Shown here piece after piece: positions 41,878-50,865 of a DNA stretch of 64,000 nt. Each line of letters begins with the position of its first letter. The first letter of the stretch is position 1. The stretch covers positions 62,001 to 126,000 of the forward strand of contig NZ_PKQK01000007.1 of NCBI RefSeq assembly GCF_002968835.1, given 5' to 3'. This DNA comes from Paenibacillus sp. PCH8. Lineage in GTDB: Bacteria; Bacillota; Bacilli; Paenibacillales; Paenibacillaceae. The notes under the pieces were generated by a model, which saw only the letters and a list, made by a program, of their open reading frames with translations, searched no databases and was not told the origin of the DNA. Both the position numbers and the translations under genes were made by a program.

Positions 41878-44799
41878 TCAGTTCTTGATCAGATCAAGGG
41901 TCTCATCGAACTGTTGCTTCTGCTCTTCGATCTTATTTTCATTTCCAATGACGCAGCGTTGTTGCTGTTCAAGAATCGCGGACACCAGTCCGGCAAAACC
42001 GTTAATATCGCTTTCTTTGGTGCTGAGCACCTCGTCACGTTCCTTTTGCAGATCCGCTTCAGTCACGTTGGACAGATAACACTCCAGAGAGAATGAACCT
42101 TCGCCATAGGGCGTTCTCGGCGTATCCAGATCTTGAATCGCACCAATGATGTATCGCGTCATCTCCCGCTCGTCTGCCCGGAAATCGTTCAGATATTGCG
42201 GCATTTCTTCATATACTTTGTACGTTTTATCAAGATTTGGATCACGGTACGATGCAAAATAACTGTCTCCGTTTCGTCTAAAACCGGACATGCATCCATA
42301 AGCTCCGCCTTTGGCACGGATATTAGTCCACAGGTAATCCAGGGACAGAATTCCCTGCAAGACCCGCAGTGATCCTGTATATGAATAACCTTTGTCGATA
42401 TAATTGCCCGTTTGCACGACATATTGAACCTCAGAAGATGATCGGAATCCTTCTTTATGAGGTGCAGGTGTGAATGTGAATGCTTCTTTGGCAACCTCGT
42501 GTGTGAACAGCTTCGATTTCAGATCAGACACCTGCTGCTCCAGTCCTTCATATCCCTGTTCATCGGCAGTGTAGCTGACAAGCAGGTTCTCCGGTCTGAA
42601 AATATACCCTGTCAGCTCTTGCAAGCTGGTGGATAAATCTTCTTTTCTAGCCTCAAAGTTCGCCTGTAGCTCCTCTAGCCACTGGTAGTATGCAATGCCG
42701 CTAACCACTTCTCTGAAGTCGGCAACTGCTGAATGTTTGGACGTAGAACGGCCAATTCCCGCAGAATGTCCACTATTGATCAGGTTGCGTTGCAGATTGC
42801 CCTTCATCTGGGAGATGATCTCATATAATCGCTTCGAATTATCGAATCGGGACGTAAACACGATTTCTTTGATCATGTCGAAGGCAAATCCGAGTTTGTC
42901 ATACAGCACTTTGGCGTTGAACTCATAGGAAGCCTTGAATTCATTGTTCTTATGCGCGTTGGCATACGATCCAATTCCGCTATGAATACCGCCCGAATGA
43001 ATATGAATTTCATTCGACAGTTCATTGAACGAGTAAGTTTGAGTGTCGACGTAACCTAACACATTCTTCAATAGCCCTGCATACGGCAGCAGACGACGCG
43101 GTACTTCCTTAATATCGAACAGGAGCCTCAGATAACCGATTCCGTTGGTGTAGAGGTTATGATGCAAGATGGTTGTGCCATCGATCTGGTTCACCGTTTG
43201 ATGCAATGTAGAGGCTTTCGGTTCAATATCTTCAATCGACAGCGTCGGAATGACCTGCTGCTGCTCTTTGGTTGATGGTGTGTTCTGATACTCGGCAAGT
43301 GCTTCTGTGCGCTTGATCAAATCCTGAGTCTCATGCTCGCTGAGTCCCGCCTGAATGGTTTTCAGACGTGCTTTTAGTGCTTCCTCCTTGCGTGAGTTCA
43401 GCCCCTTATCCGGGGTGAGCGCCACAAAGGAAGTGTGTGTGTTCTGCAATATATACTTTTCGATCAATTGCTCGAAGTAACCTTCGTTCATTTTTGTACG
43501 CAGCTCAGCAAAGACGTCATTGGCTTCCAAATGGGTGAAAGGCGCTTGTTCATCGTACAACCAGCTTTGCAGGGAGGAGAATCCGTAGATCAGGCCTTTT
43601 GGCATTCTGCCATAATCCGCTTCCCGGTGATTGAACTCATAGGAGTTAATACCTGCAAGCAGCGCTTTGGGATCAAAACCATCTTTCACCACACGCTCAA
43701 GCACTTCTTTGACCGTTCCCAGGAAGTCTTCTTTGCTCGACAGATTGCTCTTCTTCAATCCAACGGTAAATACAGGCTGATACAGACTGTCGTCATACGA
43801 ACCATAGACATCCTTGGCAATGCCTTTATCCAGCAACGCCTGTTTCAGTATCGCTCCCGGAGCGTTCAGCAGTGCGTATAACAAAATCTGAAACGAGATA
43901 TTCAGTTCCTTGTCCAGACTTGTGCCGATCACCGCATTATATGTTAAAAAGCTGTTATCCACTTCCGATTCCGTGCTTCCGGCAGAGTAGGTTTTGATCG
44001 TATCCACCCGCTCTGCAAAAGCGGATTGGAGTTGAATAGCTGAATCAATATCGATTCGATCATAAGCACTCAGATAGTTCTCATCCAACCACTGAAGCTT
44101 CTCTTCCATATCCATATCTCCGTACAGATAGATGTAGCTGTTGGACGGATGATAGTATCTTGTGTGGAAATCCAGCAGCCCTTGATAGGTCAGATCCAGA
44201 ATAGCTTCAGGGAACCCTCCAGACTCGGAGGAGTATGTGGTATCCGGGAAAAGAGAGTTCAGCACTTCTCTACGCACCATACGTTCCGGCGATGAAAAGG
44301 CACCCTTCATCTCATTATACACAACCCCGTTATAGCTCAACTCGTCATCCGCCGAAGTCAGGTTGTAGTTCCAACCCTCTTGTAAAAATATTTTTTCATT
44401 CTCATAAATGTTCGTATTCAATACCGCATCCAGATAGATATCCATCAGATTATGAAAGTCGTGATCATTACGACTCGCGATCGGATAGATCGTCTTGTCC
44501 GGATACGTCATGGCGTTAAGGAATGTATTCAATGAACCTTTTAGCAACTCAACAAAAGAATCCTTGGCTGGAAATTTCTTGGACCCACAGAGCACGGAGT
44601 GTTCCAGGATATGGGCTACCCCTGTGTCGTCTTCGGGAGGTGTACGGAAACCAATACTGAATACTTTGTTATCGTCCTGGTTGGACAACAGTACAATTCT
44701 AGCCCCGGATTTCTGGTGTTCCAGCAGGTACGCATCGGATTTGAGTTCTTCGATTCTGCGCTCCTGTAACACTTTGTACGGTTTAAGCTGTTTCAACAT
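41878..44799 (-). CDS. M16C metallopeptidase, PreP/insulinase family
   Basis: A 973-residue zinc peptidase of presequence protease type that degrades peptides in a closed chamber made by two similar halves. The inverted zinc motif HILEH has H63, E66 and H67, and the M16C features ELLKGSLNTFLNAMTYPDKT and an NEMKGAFSSPE segment are present. The later half has no zinc motif, as expected. The ORF opens seven codons earlier (44820), but GGAGG stands ten bases before ATG 44799. No signal peptide, so the enzyme is cytosolic. Monocistronic. Confidence 0.9.
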   Translation of the reverse strand: MLKQLKPYKVLQERRIEELKSDAYLLEHQKSGARIVLLSNQDDNKVFSIGFRTPPEDDTGVAHILEHSVLCGSKKFPAKDSFVELLKGSLNTFLNAMTYPDKTIYPIASRNDHDFHNLMDIYLDAVLNTNIYENEKIFLQEGWNYNLTSADDELSYNGVVYNEMKGAFSSPERMVRREVLNSLFPDTTYSSESGGFPEAILDLTYQGLLDFHTRYYHPSNSYIYLYGDMDMEEKLQWLDENYLSAYDRIDIDSAIQLQSAFAERVDTIKTYSAGSTESEVDNSFLTYNAVIGTSLDKELNISFQILLYALLNAPGAILKQALLDKGIAKDVYGSYDDSLYQPVFTVGLKKSNLSSKEDFLGTVKEVLERVVKDGFDPKALLAGINSYEFNHREADYGRMPKGLIYGFSSLQSWLYDEQAPFTHLEANDVFAELRTKMNEGYFEQLIEKYILQNTHTSFVALTPDKGLNSRKEEALKARLKTIQAGLSEHETQDLIKRTEALAEYQNTPSTKEQQQVIPTLSIEDIEPKASTLHQTVNQIDGTTILHHNLYTNGIGYLRLLFDIKEVPRRLLPYAGLLKNVLGYVDTQTYSFNELSNEIHIHSGGIHSGIGSYANAHKNNEFKASYEFNAKVLYDKLGFAFDMIKEIVFTSRFDNSKRLYEIISQMKGNLQRNLINSGHSAGIGRSTSKHSAVADFREVVSGIAYYQWLEELQANFEARKEDLSTSLQELTGYIFRPENLLVSYTADEQGYEGLEQQVSDLKSKLFTHEVAKEAFTFTPAPHKEGFRSSSEVQYVVQTGNYIDKGYSYTGSLRVLQGILSLDYLWTNIRAKGGAYGCMSGFRRNGDSYFASYRDPNLDKTYKVYEEMPQYLNDFRADEREMTRYIIGAIQDLDTPRTPYGEGSFSLECYLSNVTEADLQKERDEVLSTKESDINGFAGLVSAILEQQQRCVIGNENKIEEQKQQFDETLDLIKN

Positions 44800-45021
44800 A
44801 AACTTGAGTCCTCCGTCCATCAGATGGTTTTATTGTTTTGTGAACCTATATCGTTCAGCAAGGTACAGGTAATATATGCCTACGGATAGTATACACCATT
44901 GTTCCGTCTCTTCATAAAAGCCAGTTCAATGTACCTTCTGATATGTATTATGCACGGTTTATGTTTATGAACTGCAAGATAAACAAGTCAGCCATGATAC
45001 GCCAATTCTATAAAAATCCAC

Positions 45022-45066
45022 AAAAAAAGATTGCATGCAGCTTGGTTAACAAGCGTCATGCAATCT
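45022..45066 (-). terminator. Terminator after tRNA-Leu
   Basis: The stem AGATTGCATG/CATGCAATCT with inner GCTTG/CAAGC is followed by TTTTTTTG on the minus strand. Confidence 0.88.
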
Positions 45067-45077
45067 TTTCTTTAAGA

Positions 45078-45163
45078 TGCCGAGGACCGGGATCGAACCG
45101 GTACGGTAGTCACCTACCGCAGGATTTTAAGTCCTGTGCGTCTGCCAATTCCGCCACCCCGGC
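45078..45163 (-). tRNA. tRNA-Leu (UAA anticodon)
   Basis: A class II tRNA on the minus strand with long variable arm. Acceptor GCCGGGG/CCTCGGC, anticodon stem CAGGA/TCCTG with loop CTTAAAA (anticodon TAA), variable arm CGGTAGG..CTACCG, T-loop TTCGATC. Discriminator A. Confidence 0.92.
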
Positions 45164-45261
45164 ATGGGTATGTATTTCTTGGCGACAAGAAATATCTTAC
45201 CATGAATAGATTAACTTTGCAACACTTTTTATATAAAATAATCCAACTATATAAGTTTAAC

Positions 45262-45423
45262 TAATGATTTACACGATAACGGAGAGGACAGAAAAACTGA
45301 AAAAGCGAAGCGTTCGCCTTTATCACCGGATTTTCCCTTGAGAAAAGGGAATCGAAAAAATCTGGGGATAACAGCGATTAGAAGGTTATTCTGTCATCGT
45401 AGTGTCAGTGTAAATAATCTTTA
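45262..45423. repeat. Candidate dispersed intergenic repeat with loose inverted ends
   Basis: A compact non-coding block. The left end TTTACACGATAACG...GGACAGAAAA and the right end, read in reverse, TTTACACTGACAC...GACAGAATAAC share TTTACAC and GACAGAA. Inside is a hairpin TTTTCCCTTGAGAAAAGGGAA. I recall this type of block from Paenibacillus intergenic regions. Only one copy is in this window, so repetition is unproven. Confidence 0.4.
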
Positions 45424-45589
45424 GTTCAACTTATATAAATGAAACAGGCACTGCAAGCATCAGCTCACAGTGCCTAGAAAGTCCGAGTTGCGGTCCCGGA
45501 CTTCCGGTAAACCAATCTATATTAAGGGAGGTGTGAGATAAGAATACCTCCCCAACATTAAAGAAACCTAAAATCAGCCTTAAATTAAA
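45424..45589. other. Intergenic hairpins, no gene
   Basis: Two self-complementary stretches (AGGCACTG/CAGTGCCT at about 45447-45475, AAGTCCG/CGGACTT at 45479-45502) and a GGGAGGT/ACCTCCC hairpin (45525-45552) that may end the gene at 45590. No open frame. Confidence 0.35.
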
Positions 45590-46039
45590 CTAAAAAAGTA
45601 GAATAGGTCGAACACGAGCTGCCTCTTCCTCACTGCATTCAACGATAACCAGAATATGGTCCTTTAGCAGCCAATCTTCGTAGTACCGTGCATCCTCTTC
45701 CGAGATCCCCGCTTCAGTCAGCGTAAGCACGAGATCATCGGTCTCACTCCCAATCTCGTTTCCGGCGAGCCGGCGCACTGCTTTTCCAATAGACATCGTC
45801 TGATCCATTCGCTTCCCAAGACCAGCCAGTATGCCTTTCAAGGCTCCAAAGGCACCATCCGTTCCAGCACCTTTTAATGGTTTGGGCAGCCCCGTCTTCT
45901 CGCTCACCAGCTCCAGATTGAGCTGTTCCTTCGCCACCGCTCCCAAATATTTATCCTTAATCCCTTCCTCTTTAACCTTATTCAGCATGATTATTGCCTC
46001 GTTCTCGGTACGGGCCAGCCCAATGATTAATTTCGTCAT
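45590..46039 (-). CDS. Conserved hypothetical protein, 149 residues, possible general stress (YflT-like) type
   Basis: Starts MTKLIIGLARTENEAIIML, a short strand then helix. A glycine-rich middle (GAGTDGAFGALKGILAGLG) is followed by a second strand-helix at the end (DHILVIVECSEEEAARVRP). This two-half layout with a Gly-rich linker resembles stress proteins of the YflT/heat-induced type, but I am not sure. No signal peptide or membrane helix. Single gene. Confidence 0.5.
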   Translation of the reverse strand: MTKLIIGLARTENEAIIMLNKVKEEGIKDKYLGAVAKEQLNLELVSEKTGLPKPLKGAGTDGAFGALKGILAGLGKRMDQTMSIGKAVRRLAGNEIGSETDDLVLTLTEAGISEEDARYYEDWLLKDHILVIVECSEEEAARVRPILLF

Positions 46040-46246
46040 TCCGTTCCCCTCCTTTTACCCTAATATAACCCCGTAATTTCCTTTCACAAACGGAACACCT
46101 TAGCTAAGACAATTCACCTAGTACATTTATTTATTTCTCTTCTGGAAATCTATACCTAGTTCTGATAGACTAGATAAAGAAGCCAAATTAACCATTGAAA
46201 ATATTGACATACGTATTTAACATCTCATAATCAGGAGCAATGACTT

Positions 46247-46471
46247 ATGAAAAAAGAGGTAGAAATTGCCATCCGGCGCAATCAACAGATTATCGTCCGT
46301 AATACAAGCGGTCAAACGGTAACCGGCTTTCCAGAGCGTACCGCCGATAGTTCCATTCTCTCCTTACGTACCGTTCACGGAAGTCTGTGGATACCGTTCG
46401 ATGAGGTTGAACAAGTTACTCGTCTGTTAAGCATCCGGTCTCATCATTTAAGTGGAATGCAACTCGTTTAG
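46247..46471 (+). CDS. Small hypothetical protein, 74 residues
   Basis: Beta-rich and basic: EIAIRRNQQIIVRNTSGQTV, SILSLRTVHGSLWIPFDEVE. The shape fits a small Sm/YolD-like barrel, but no family is recognised. AGGAG stands nine bases before the ATG. It is followed by a bidirectional terminator. Confidence 0.5.
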   Translation: MKKEVEIAIRRNQQIIVRNTSGQTVTGFPERTADSSILSLRTVHGSLWIPFDEVEQVTRLLSIRSHHLSGMQLV

Positions 46472-46545
46472 TCGAATTAACAACTATAGAAAATCACTTC
46501 TCGTATGCATACGTAAATAGTGTCTAGATATTCCAACACTTCATA

Positions 46546-46585
46546 CAACAAAACCAGACGCATCAACGTCTGGTTTTCTCTTTTT
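46546..46585. terminator. Bidirectional terminator between the 74-residue gene and nucB
   Basis: The stem AAAACCAGACG/CGTCTGGTTTT with six-base loop. Plus strand is followed by CTCTTTTTTT, minus strand by GTTG. Confidence 0.75.
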
Positions 46586-47067
46586 TTACTTCACTACGAA
46601 TTTTACTCGTGTTCCATCTGGATATGTACTTAACTGATTCCCTACCCATGAACCTGCACCACGATTATCTTTTGGCGTAATATACTGGATATCTGCACCC
46701 ATGCCACCTTCCGCGCACATCGCCATCGGCCATTCATCCCGATCCTTACCTTTTTTGACCGGGACACCCTTGAGCGATAAATCCCGATTACCTTCAGCTC
46801 CATCACGATCAATGGTACATACATCTGAATGTCCCGTTTTAATGGCAGCTTTAATATGGTTGGCCGTTTCGGGATAGCGCTCTGATGGGAACCTAATGGT
46901 ATGGTCTATACTCTTGTTAGCCCCCCGAATGGAGATGGTATCTCCTCCGGCCATTCTCCACCAGCCCAGGCATAGAGGGCTACCAGCAGCATGGCTACCA
47001 ACGTTAGTACCTGCTTTTTGAATCGTTGCTTACCTCTACTCTTCCTTCTTGTGCGTCTCTTACTCAT
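46586..47067 (-). pseudogene. nucB: NucB-type sporulation nuclease gene with one frameshift
   Basis: Corrected, it is 160 residues. A basic start (SKRRTRRKSRGKQRFKKQ) and a membrane/signal segment (VLTLVAMLLVALYAWA) lead into the NucB domain: SERYPETANHI, GHSDVCTIDRDGAE, DRDEWPMAMCAEGG and DNRGAGSWVGNQLSTYPDGT. The last two are the active site of this secreted DNase. One G is missing from the C6 run (plus strand) at 46921-46926; adding it joins the signal part to the nuclease part. Start ATG 47067 after GGGGGAG. A sequencing slip is the likely cause. Confidence 0.85.
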
Positions 47068-47127
47068 GCTGTGTCTCCCCCATTCAACACTTGCATTATA
47101 ACAGAACGTCAGTTCGTAAAACAATCC

Positions 47128-47156
47128 AAAAAAAACAGCCGAGACTACCCGACTGT
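47128..47156 (-). terminator. Terminator of the LOV kinase gene
   Basis: The nine-base stem ACAGTCGGG/CTCGGCTGT (with G-U pairs) is followed by eight T on the minus strand. Confidence 0.75.
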
Positions 47157-47169
47157 CCTGCTTTGAATA

Positions 47170-48321
47170 TTAGCCTACGTTAGGAATGGCCTGTTGATGC
47201 AGCAGCAATGGCAATGTAACCTCAAACTGTGTGCCTTTCCCCTCGATACTCTCTACTGAAATCTGACCATTCATTAATTCCAACAGCTCTTTGCAGATGG
47301 TCAGACCAAGCCCGCTCCCACCATATCGGCGTGCATGGGAGATATCTGACTGGGTGAATGCATCAAATAATTGATCCATATGCTGTTGGGGAATACCGAT
47401 TCCCGTGTCACGCACAGAGAATACGAGAATAACAGTATCCATCAATTGTTGTTTGACATCGATCTGTAATTGTACTTCACCCTGCTCCGTGAATTTAATC
47501 GCATTACTCAGCAAGTTATCCAGTACCTGCCGAAGTCTTAACGGATCACCTATAAGGACGTCAGGAACGCTTAGATCAGCGTGACAGAGTAAACGTAACT
47601 GTTTATTCTTTGCTGAAGGCTCATGCGTCTTCACAATCTGTTGAATCAGCTTCAGCGGCTGGAACTCAATATGCTCGACCCTCATTTTACCTCTGCCCAA
47701 CTTTGCCATGTCCAGGCTATTGTTCACAATGTTTAACAGCGCCTCACTTGATTGACGTGCAAGATCCAGATATTCTTTCTGCTCATCCGTGGTTTCCCCC
47801 ATACTGACAAGTTCAATCATCCCCATAATACCGTTAAGCGGGGTACGAAGCTCATGATTCAGCTTGCCGATGAATTCCAATTGTCCTCTGCTGTTCATCT
47901 CAGCCATGGAAGCTGCGAATTTCAACTGCTGATCGGCATATTTTCGTTCTGAAATATCGTATTGAATACCTACAAAATACAAGCACTCTCCTGATTCATT
48001 GAAGATCGGATCAATATTCAATTCATTCCAGAACTTCTGGCCATTTTTTGTATAATTTAAGATATCAATCTTAATGGACTGTTGTTTTCTTAATGCATCT
48101 CGAATTAACTCCAATGTTTCGGGGTCCGTATCTGCACCTTGTAGGAATCGACAGTTCTGTCCGACAGCCTCTTCGTACGTATATCCTGTCAGCTTGGTAA
48201 AATGTTCATTTACATACATGAGCGGAAGCTCAGGCAATGTAGCATCGACTACCGTCACGGAGGATTTCACTTTCGATATGATAAATTCCCATTGTAATGA
48301 AAGTTGTTTATATTGGCTCAT
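47170..48321 (-). CDS. LOV-domain (blue-light type) sensor histidine kinase
   Basis: 383 residues, no membrane helix, so cytosolic. An N-terminal PAS domain (about 20-125) has the LOV flavin motif GQNCRFLQG (54-62) with adduct cysteine C57, followed by NYTKNGQKFWNELNIDP (89-105) and the conserved glutamine in GIQYDIS (118-124). A coiled helix leads to the kinase: phospho-acceptor H156 in NHELRTPLNG, N-box LLSNAIKF, G1 DTGIGIP and G2 GGSGLGLT. Light would form a flavin-cysteine bond and change kinase activity. No response regulator gene is adjacent, so it is an orphan kinase. Confidence 0.88.
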   Translation of the reverse strand: MSQYKQLSLQWEFIISKVKSSVTVVDATLPELPLMYVNEHFTKLTGYTYEEAVGQNCRFLQGADTDPETLELIRDALRKQQSIKIDILNYTKNGQKFWNELNIDPIFNESGECLYFVGIQYDISERKYADQQLKFAASMAEMNSRGQLEFIGKLNHELRTPLNGIMGMIELVSMGETTDEQKEYLDLARQSSEALLNIVNNSLDMAKLGRGKMRVEHIEFQPLKLIQQIVKTHEPSAKNKQLRLLCHADLSVPDVLIGDPLRLRQVLDNLLSNAIKFTEQGEVQLQIDVKQQLMDTVILVFSVRDTGIGIPQQHMDQLFDAFTQSDISHARRYGGSGLGLTICKELLELMNGQISVESIEGKGTQFEVTLPLLLHQQAIPNVG

Positions 48322-48486
48322 GCCTTCCTCCTTTATCCTATACCATTAACTCAACCAGATGGTATGTGCTGAGATCAAACCAATATATTTTAATTGTAAC
48401 ACAGTTATTCAATAGATGTAGTTCATGGGTAATAGCTGTTAACTAACATTCGACAATAACCTAGGATACCAGCAGGAGGAAAACGC

Positions 48487-48555
48487 ATGAAATTTCTGTT
48501 AATGATCATTATTATTATTTTGATTGTAGTCATCTTTACCCGACGCAGACGTTAA
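48487..48555 (+). CDS. 22-residue membrane microprotein with arginine tail
   Basis: ATG at 48487 is seven bases after a perfect AGGAGG. The peptide MKFLLMIIIIILIVVIF is a single membrane helix and ends TRRRR before TAA. It lies 34 bases before the DUF6199 gene in the same direction. The strong ribosome site and clean hydrophobic-then-basic layout argue it is real. The function is unknown. Confidence 0.6.
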   Translation: MKFLLMIIIIILIVVIFTRRRR

Positions 48556-48589
48556 GCTCAAGGTCCGTTATGTAGGATAAGGAAGGAAG

Positions 48590-48784
48590 ATGGGTATGAG
48601 AACCCTCTTTTTTATATTCATGATACTCTGCATCATCAATTTCTGTTTCCCCAAATTTGGCTGGTATCTGCGATACGGCTGGATCTCACGGGGCGAAACC
48701 GAGCCCAGCAGACCCTATATGGCTATGGTCCGAATGACCAGCCTGCTTATGTTGCTTGTCGCCTTTACACTCACAATGGCATGA
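48590..48784 (+). CDS. DUF6199-like small membrane protein, 64 residues
   Basis: Two membrane helices around a loop: LFFIFMILCIINFCFP, then WYLRYGWISRGETEPSRPY, then MTSLLMLLVAFTLTMA. The GW...EPS..Y loop between two helices is the DUF6199 pattern. GGAAGG is upstream. Probably co-transcribed with the 22-residue microprotein; a terminator follows. Confidence 0.7.
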   Translation: MGMRTLFFIFMILCIINFCFPKFGWYLRYGWISRGETEPSRPYMAMVRMTSLLMLLVAFTLTMA

Positions 48785-48800
48785 ACTATAGGAATCAAAG

Positions 48801-48831
48801 ACGGCTGTCATTATTGGACAGCTGTTTTTTT
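48801..48831 (+). terminator. Terminator of the small membrane gene pair
   Basis: The stem ACGGCTGTC/GACAGCTGT is followed by TTTTTTG. Confidence 0.85.
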
Positions 48832-48926
48832 GTGTTGTAATGACGGGAAAATGATAACTTTGTTTGTGGTGCGATGATGATAATGCCCGTAATATAGATA
48901 TATCGTTTCGGAAAGGACACCTTGGC

Positions 48927-50153
48927 ATGAACATCGCATTTTATCCTTACTGGGCTGCTAAAACGCTGCTCTCGCTTATTAACGTCATTTATATTATGGT
49001 CATCACTTCGTTTATTTACGGACAGACTGGGTCGGTACTCCTTGCTGCGATGTTTCCATTCATTCAGATGATCACTCGCATAACAGCAGGATTTACTATG
49101 CCGATGCTTGTGAACCGTATCGTATTCTCCAGACTGATGATCAGCATTCCCATAGCCAAAACAATAATCATGACTGGAATAGCGATTTCGTTTACCCACT
49201 TGACCTCAAATATGCCGCTTCTGTATATAAGTATTATCATTCTATCCTTTTTGGACGGATGGGAATCTCCGTTATTGAGTACGTTAACCCCACGATTGGT
49301 TCAGGGAGAAGACCTTGTGAAGGCCAATAGCCTTCTCTCATTCTCCAGTCACACCGTAATCATTGTGGGGTATGCTGTCACAGGATTCGCTGTGATGAAC
49401 TGGGGAGCACCTCAAACATTCTGGGCAGCTACAAGTCTGTCCTGGGCCGTTCTAATCTTCATGATTAGCTTTGGCTCACTCACAAAAGATATTACAGAAC
49501 AACCCGAGAAATCTGCCGCTACACGGAATGTATTGCGAGAAGGCTGGTGGATACTTTGGAATAACCCAACCTTACGCCTGATTACGCTTATAGACATTGC
49601 TCTGGGTCTTGCTGGCTCCATCTGGATCGGCGCGCTCACACTGGCCTTTGTGAAAGAAGCTCTGGGTCAAGGAGAAGGTTGGTGGGGACTCATGAACTCA
49701 AGTTATTCTGTTGGGAGCATTCTCGGCGGCATTCTGGCTCTTGCTTTGGTCAAACGTATTCAGAAGCACCTGATCGCCAGCATGACCATTGGTTCTCTTC
49801 TCCTCAGCCTGTTGACCATCTTTTATGGGTTGAACAGTCTACCCTGGGTCTCTTTGGTATTATGTGTACTGATCAGTCTAACTCACCAGGTTCATAATAA
49901 GGCCCAGCAGACAGCGCTTCAGAACAGTGTACCTGTCGAATCTCTGTCCAAGGTATACGCCGTACATAGCGTCCTGATCTCCACGGTCATGTGTATATCC
50001 ACGGTCGTCTTTGGTCTTATTGCGGATCAACTGGATATTCGGTGGGTATATCTTATCGGTGGAGCCTTATTTATCACGTCTGCAATATGCTCTTTATCGT
50101 TAATCCGGGTTCACAGAGGGCAACAGCCTGCTAAATATACGAAAAATAAATAA
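48927..50153 (+). CDS. MFS transporter
   Basis: 408 residues with about ten to twelve helices: MNIAFYPYWAAKTLLSLINV at the start, SFLDGWESPLLSTLTPRLVQ in the loop after helix 4, GWWGLMNSSYSVGSILGG around helix 8. The TLTPRLV and SVPVESLSKVYA pieces are as in MefA/YfiS-type drug or unknown-substrate exporters. The ORF opens at 48864, but AAAGGA stands nine bases before ATG 48927. Single gene. The substrate cannot be told. Confidence 0.82.
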   Translation: MNIAFYPYWAAKTLLSLINVIYIMVITSFIYGQTGSVLLAAMFPFIQMITRITAGFTMPMLVNRIVFSRLMISIPIAKTIIMTGIAISFTHLTSNMPLLYISIIILSFLDGWESPLLSTLTPRLVQGEDLVKANSLLSFSSHTVIIVGYAVTGFAVMNWGAPQTFWAATSLSWAVLIFMISFGSLTKDITEQPEKSAATRNVLREGWWILWNNPTLRLITLIDIALGLAGSIWIGALTLAFVKEALGQGEGWWGLMNSSYSVGSILGGILALALVKRIQKHLIASMTIGSLLLSLLTIFYGLNSLPWVSLVLCVLISLTHQVHNKAQQTALQNSVPVESLSKVYAVHSVLISTVMCISTVVFGLIADQLDIRWVYLIGGALFITSAICSLSLIRVHRGQQPAKYTKNK

Positions 50154-50184
50154 AGCAAAAAGACGAGCAATATCTGCTCGTCCA

Positions 50185-50220
50185 AGGCTGTTTCCGAGAA
50201 AGATCGGAAGCGGCTTTTTT
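50185..50220 (+). terminator. Terminator of the MFS gene
   Basis: A 13-bp stem AGGCTGTTTCCGA/TCGGAAGCGGCTT with G-U pairs is followed by six T. A second hairpin GACGAGCA/TGCTCGTC lies just before. Confidence 0.75.
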
Positions 50221-50263
50221 AACCCATACATCTGTTGAAGTCCGCTCAGACCTCCTGCCAGTC

Positions 50264-50593
50264 TCAATCCAATCGATAATCGGTCAGCGGCTTACCTTGT
50301 TTGTAATACAAAGCGGGGGATAATATATTGAAGAAAATATGCACTTCCGGCATGTACGCTTCTTCCAAAATAGCCTGCAACGACGATGCTATCCGGTTAT
50401 GAATCTCCTGGTCACGTTGAAACATCAGAATCTCTATAGAAGCTGGAGAAGGTGTTAGCGCTTGTACATCATGACGCTCGGCCTTCATTCTCTCTTGTGG
50501 AATATGAGTAATTAGGGCCATTTGCTCTGTAATTTGGGGTACAACTTCCTCTAGCTGAGGACCTGTGAATCCTTTAAAGCGAATAAACGGCAT
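50264..50593 (-). CDS. DUF1904 family protein, 109 residues
   Basis: MPFIRFKGFTGPQLEEVVPQ is a tautomerase-like beginning (Pro after Met, strand then helix). It is followed by PASIEILMFQRDQEIHNRIASS and VHIFFNILSPALYYKQGKPL, the DUF1904 signature. The fold resembles 4-oxalocrotonate tautomerase; activity is unproven. The ORF opens at 50644, but GAAGGG stands seven bases before ATG 50593. Confidence 0.8.
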   Translation of the reverse strand: MPFIRFKGFTGPQLEEVVPQITEQMALITHIPQERMKAERHDVQALTPSPASIEILMFQRDQEIHNRIASSLQAILEEAYMPEVHIFFNILSPALYYKQGKPLTDYRLD

Positions 50594-50696
50594 TGCTATC
50601 CCTTCAATCTCTGTTAATAGTCTCTTACGTGATTTTAAGCACATTGTTTTCAGTTGTCAAATGTCATGGACGGCATATCATACTTCTCCAAATAGG

Positions 50697-50725
50697 AAAA
50701 GCCCCGCCGAAGTTTCAGCGGAGCT
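50697..50725 (-). terminator. Terminator of the second YjcZ-type gene
   Basis: The stem AGCTCCGC/GCGGGGCT is followed by TTTTCC on the minus strand. Confidence 0.7.
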
Positions 50726-50751
50726 AGTACCTGCAAGATTCTAAGCGTGAC

Positions 50752-50865
50752 TTACAGCCAGAAAGATTTAGTGATGATCACGAGCAGGATGAACAGCACG
50801 AGAATTGCACTTGTGGAAGTCCATCCGCCACCAACATTACAACAACCGTATCCAACTTGACTCAT
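50752..50865 (-). CDS. YjcZ-family sporulation miniprotein, 37 residues
   Basis: MSQVGYGCCNVGGG then WTSTSAILVLFILLVIITK and tail SFWL. The membrane half is almost identical to the 37075-37203 copy; the head differs (Cys-Cys). AAAGGAGG stands about eight bases before the ATG, and it has its own terminator. Confidence 0.82.
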   Translation of the reverse strand: MSQVGYGCCNVGGGWTSTSAILVLFILLVIITKSFWL

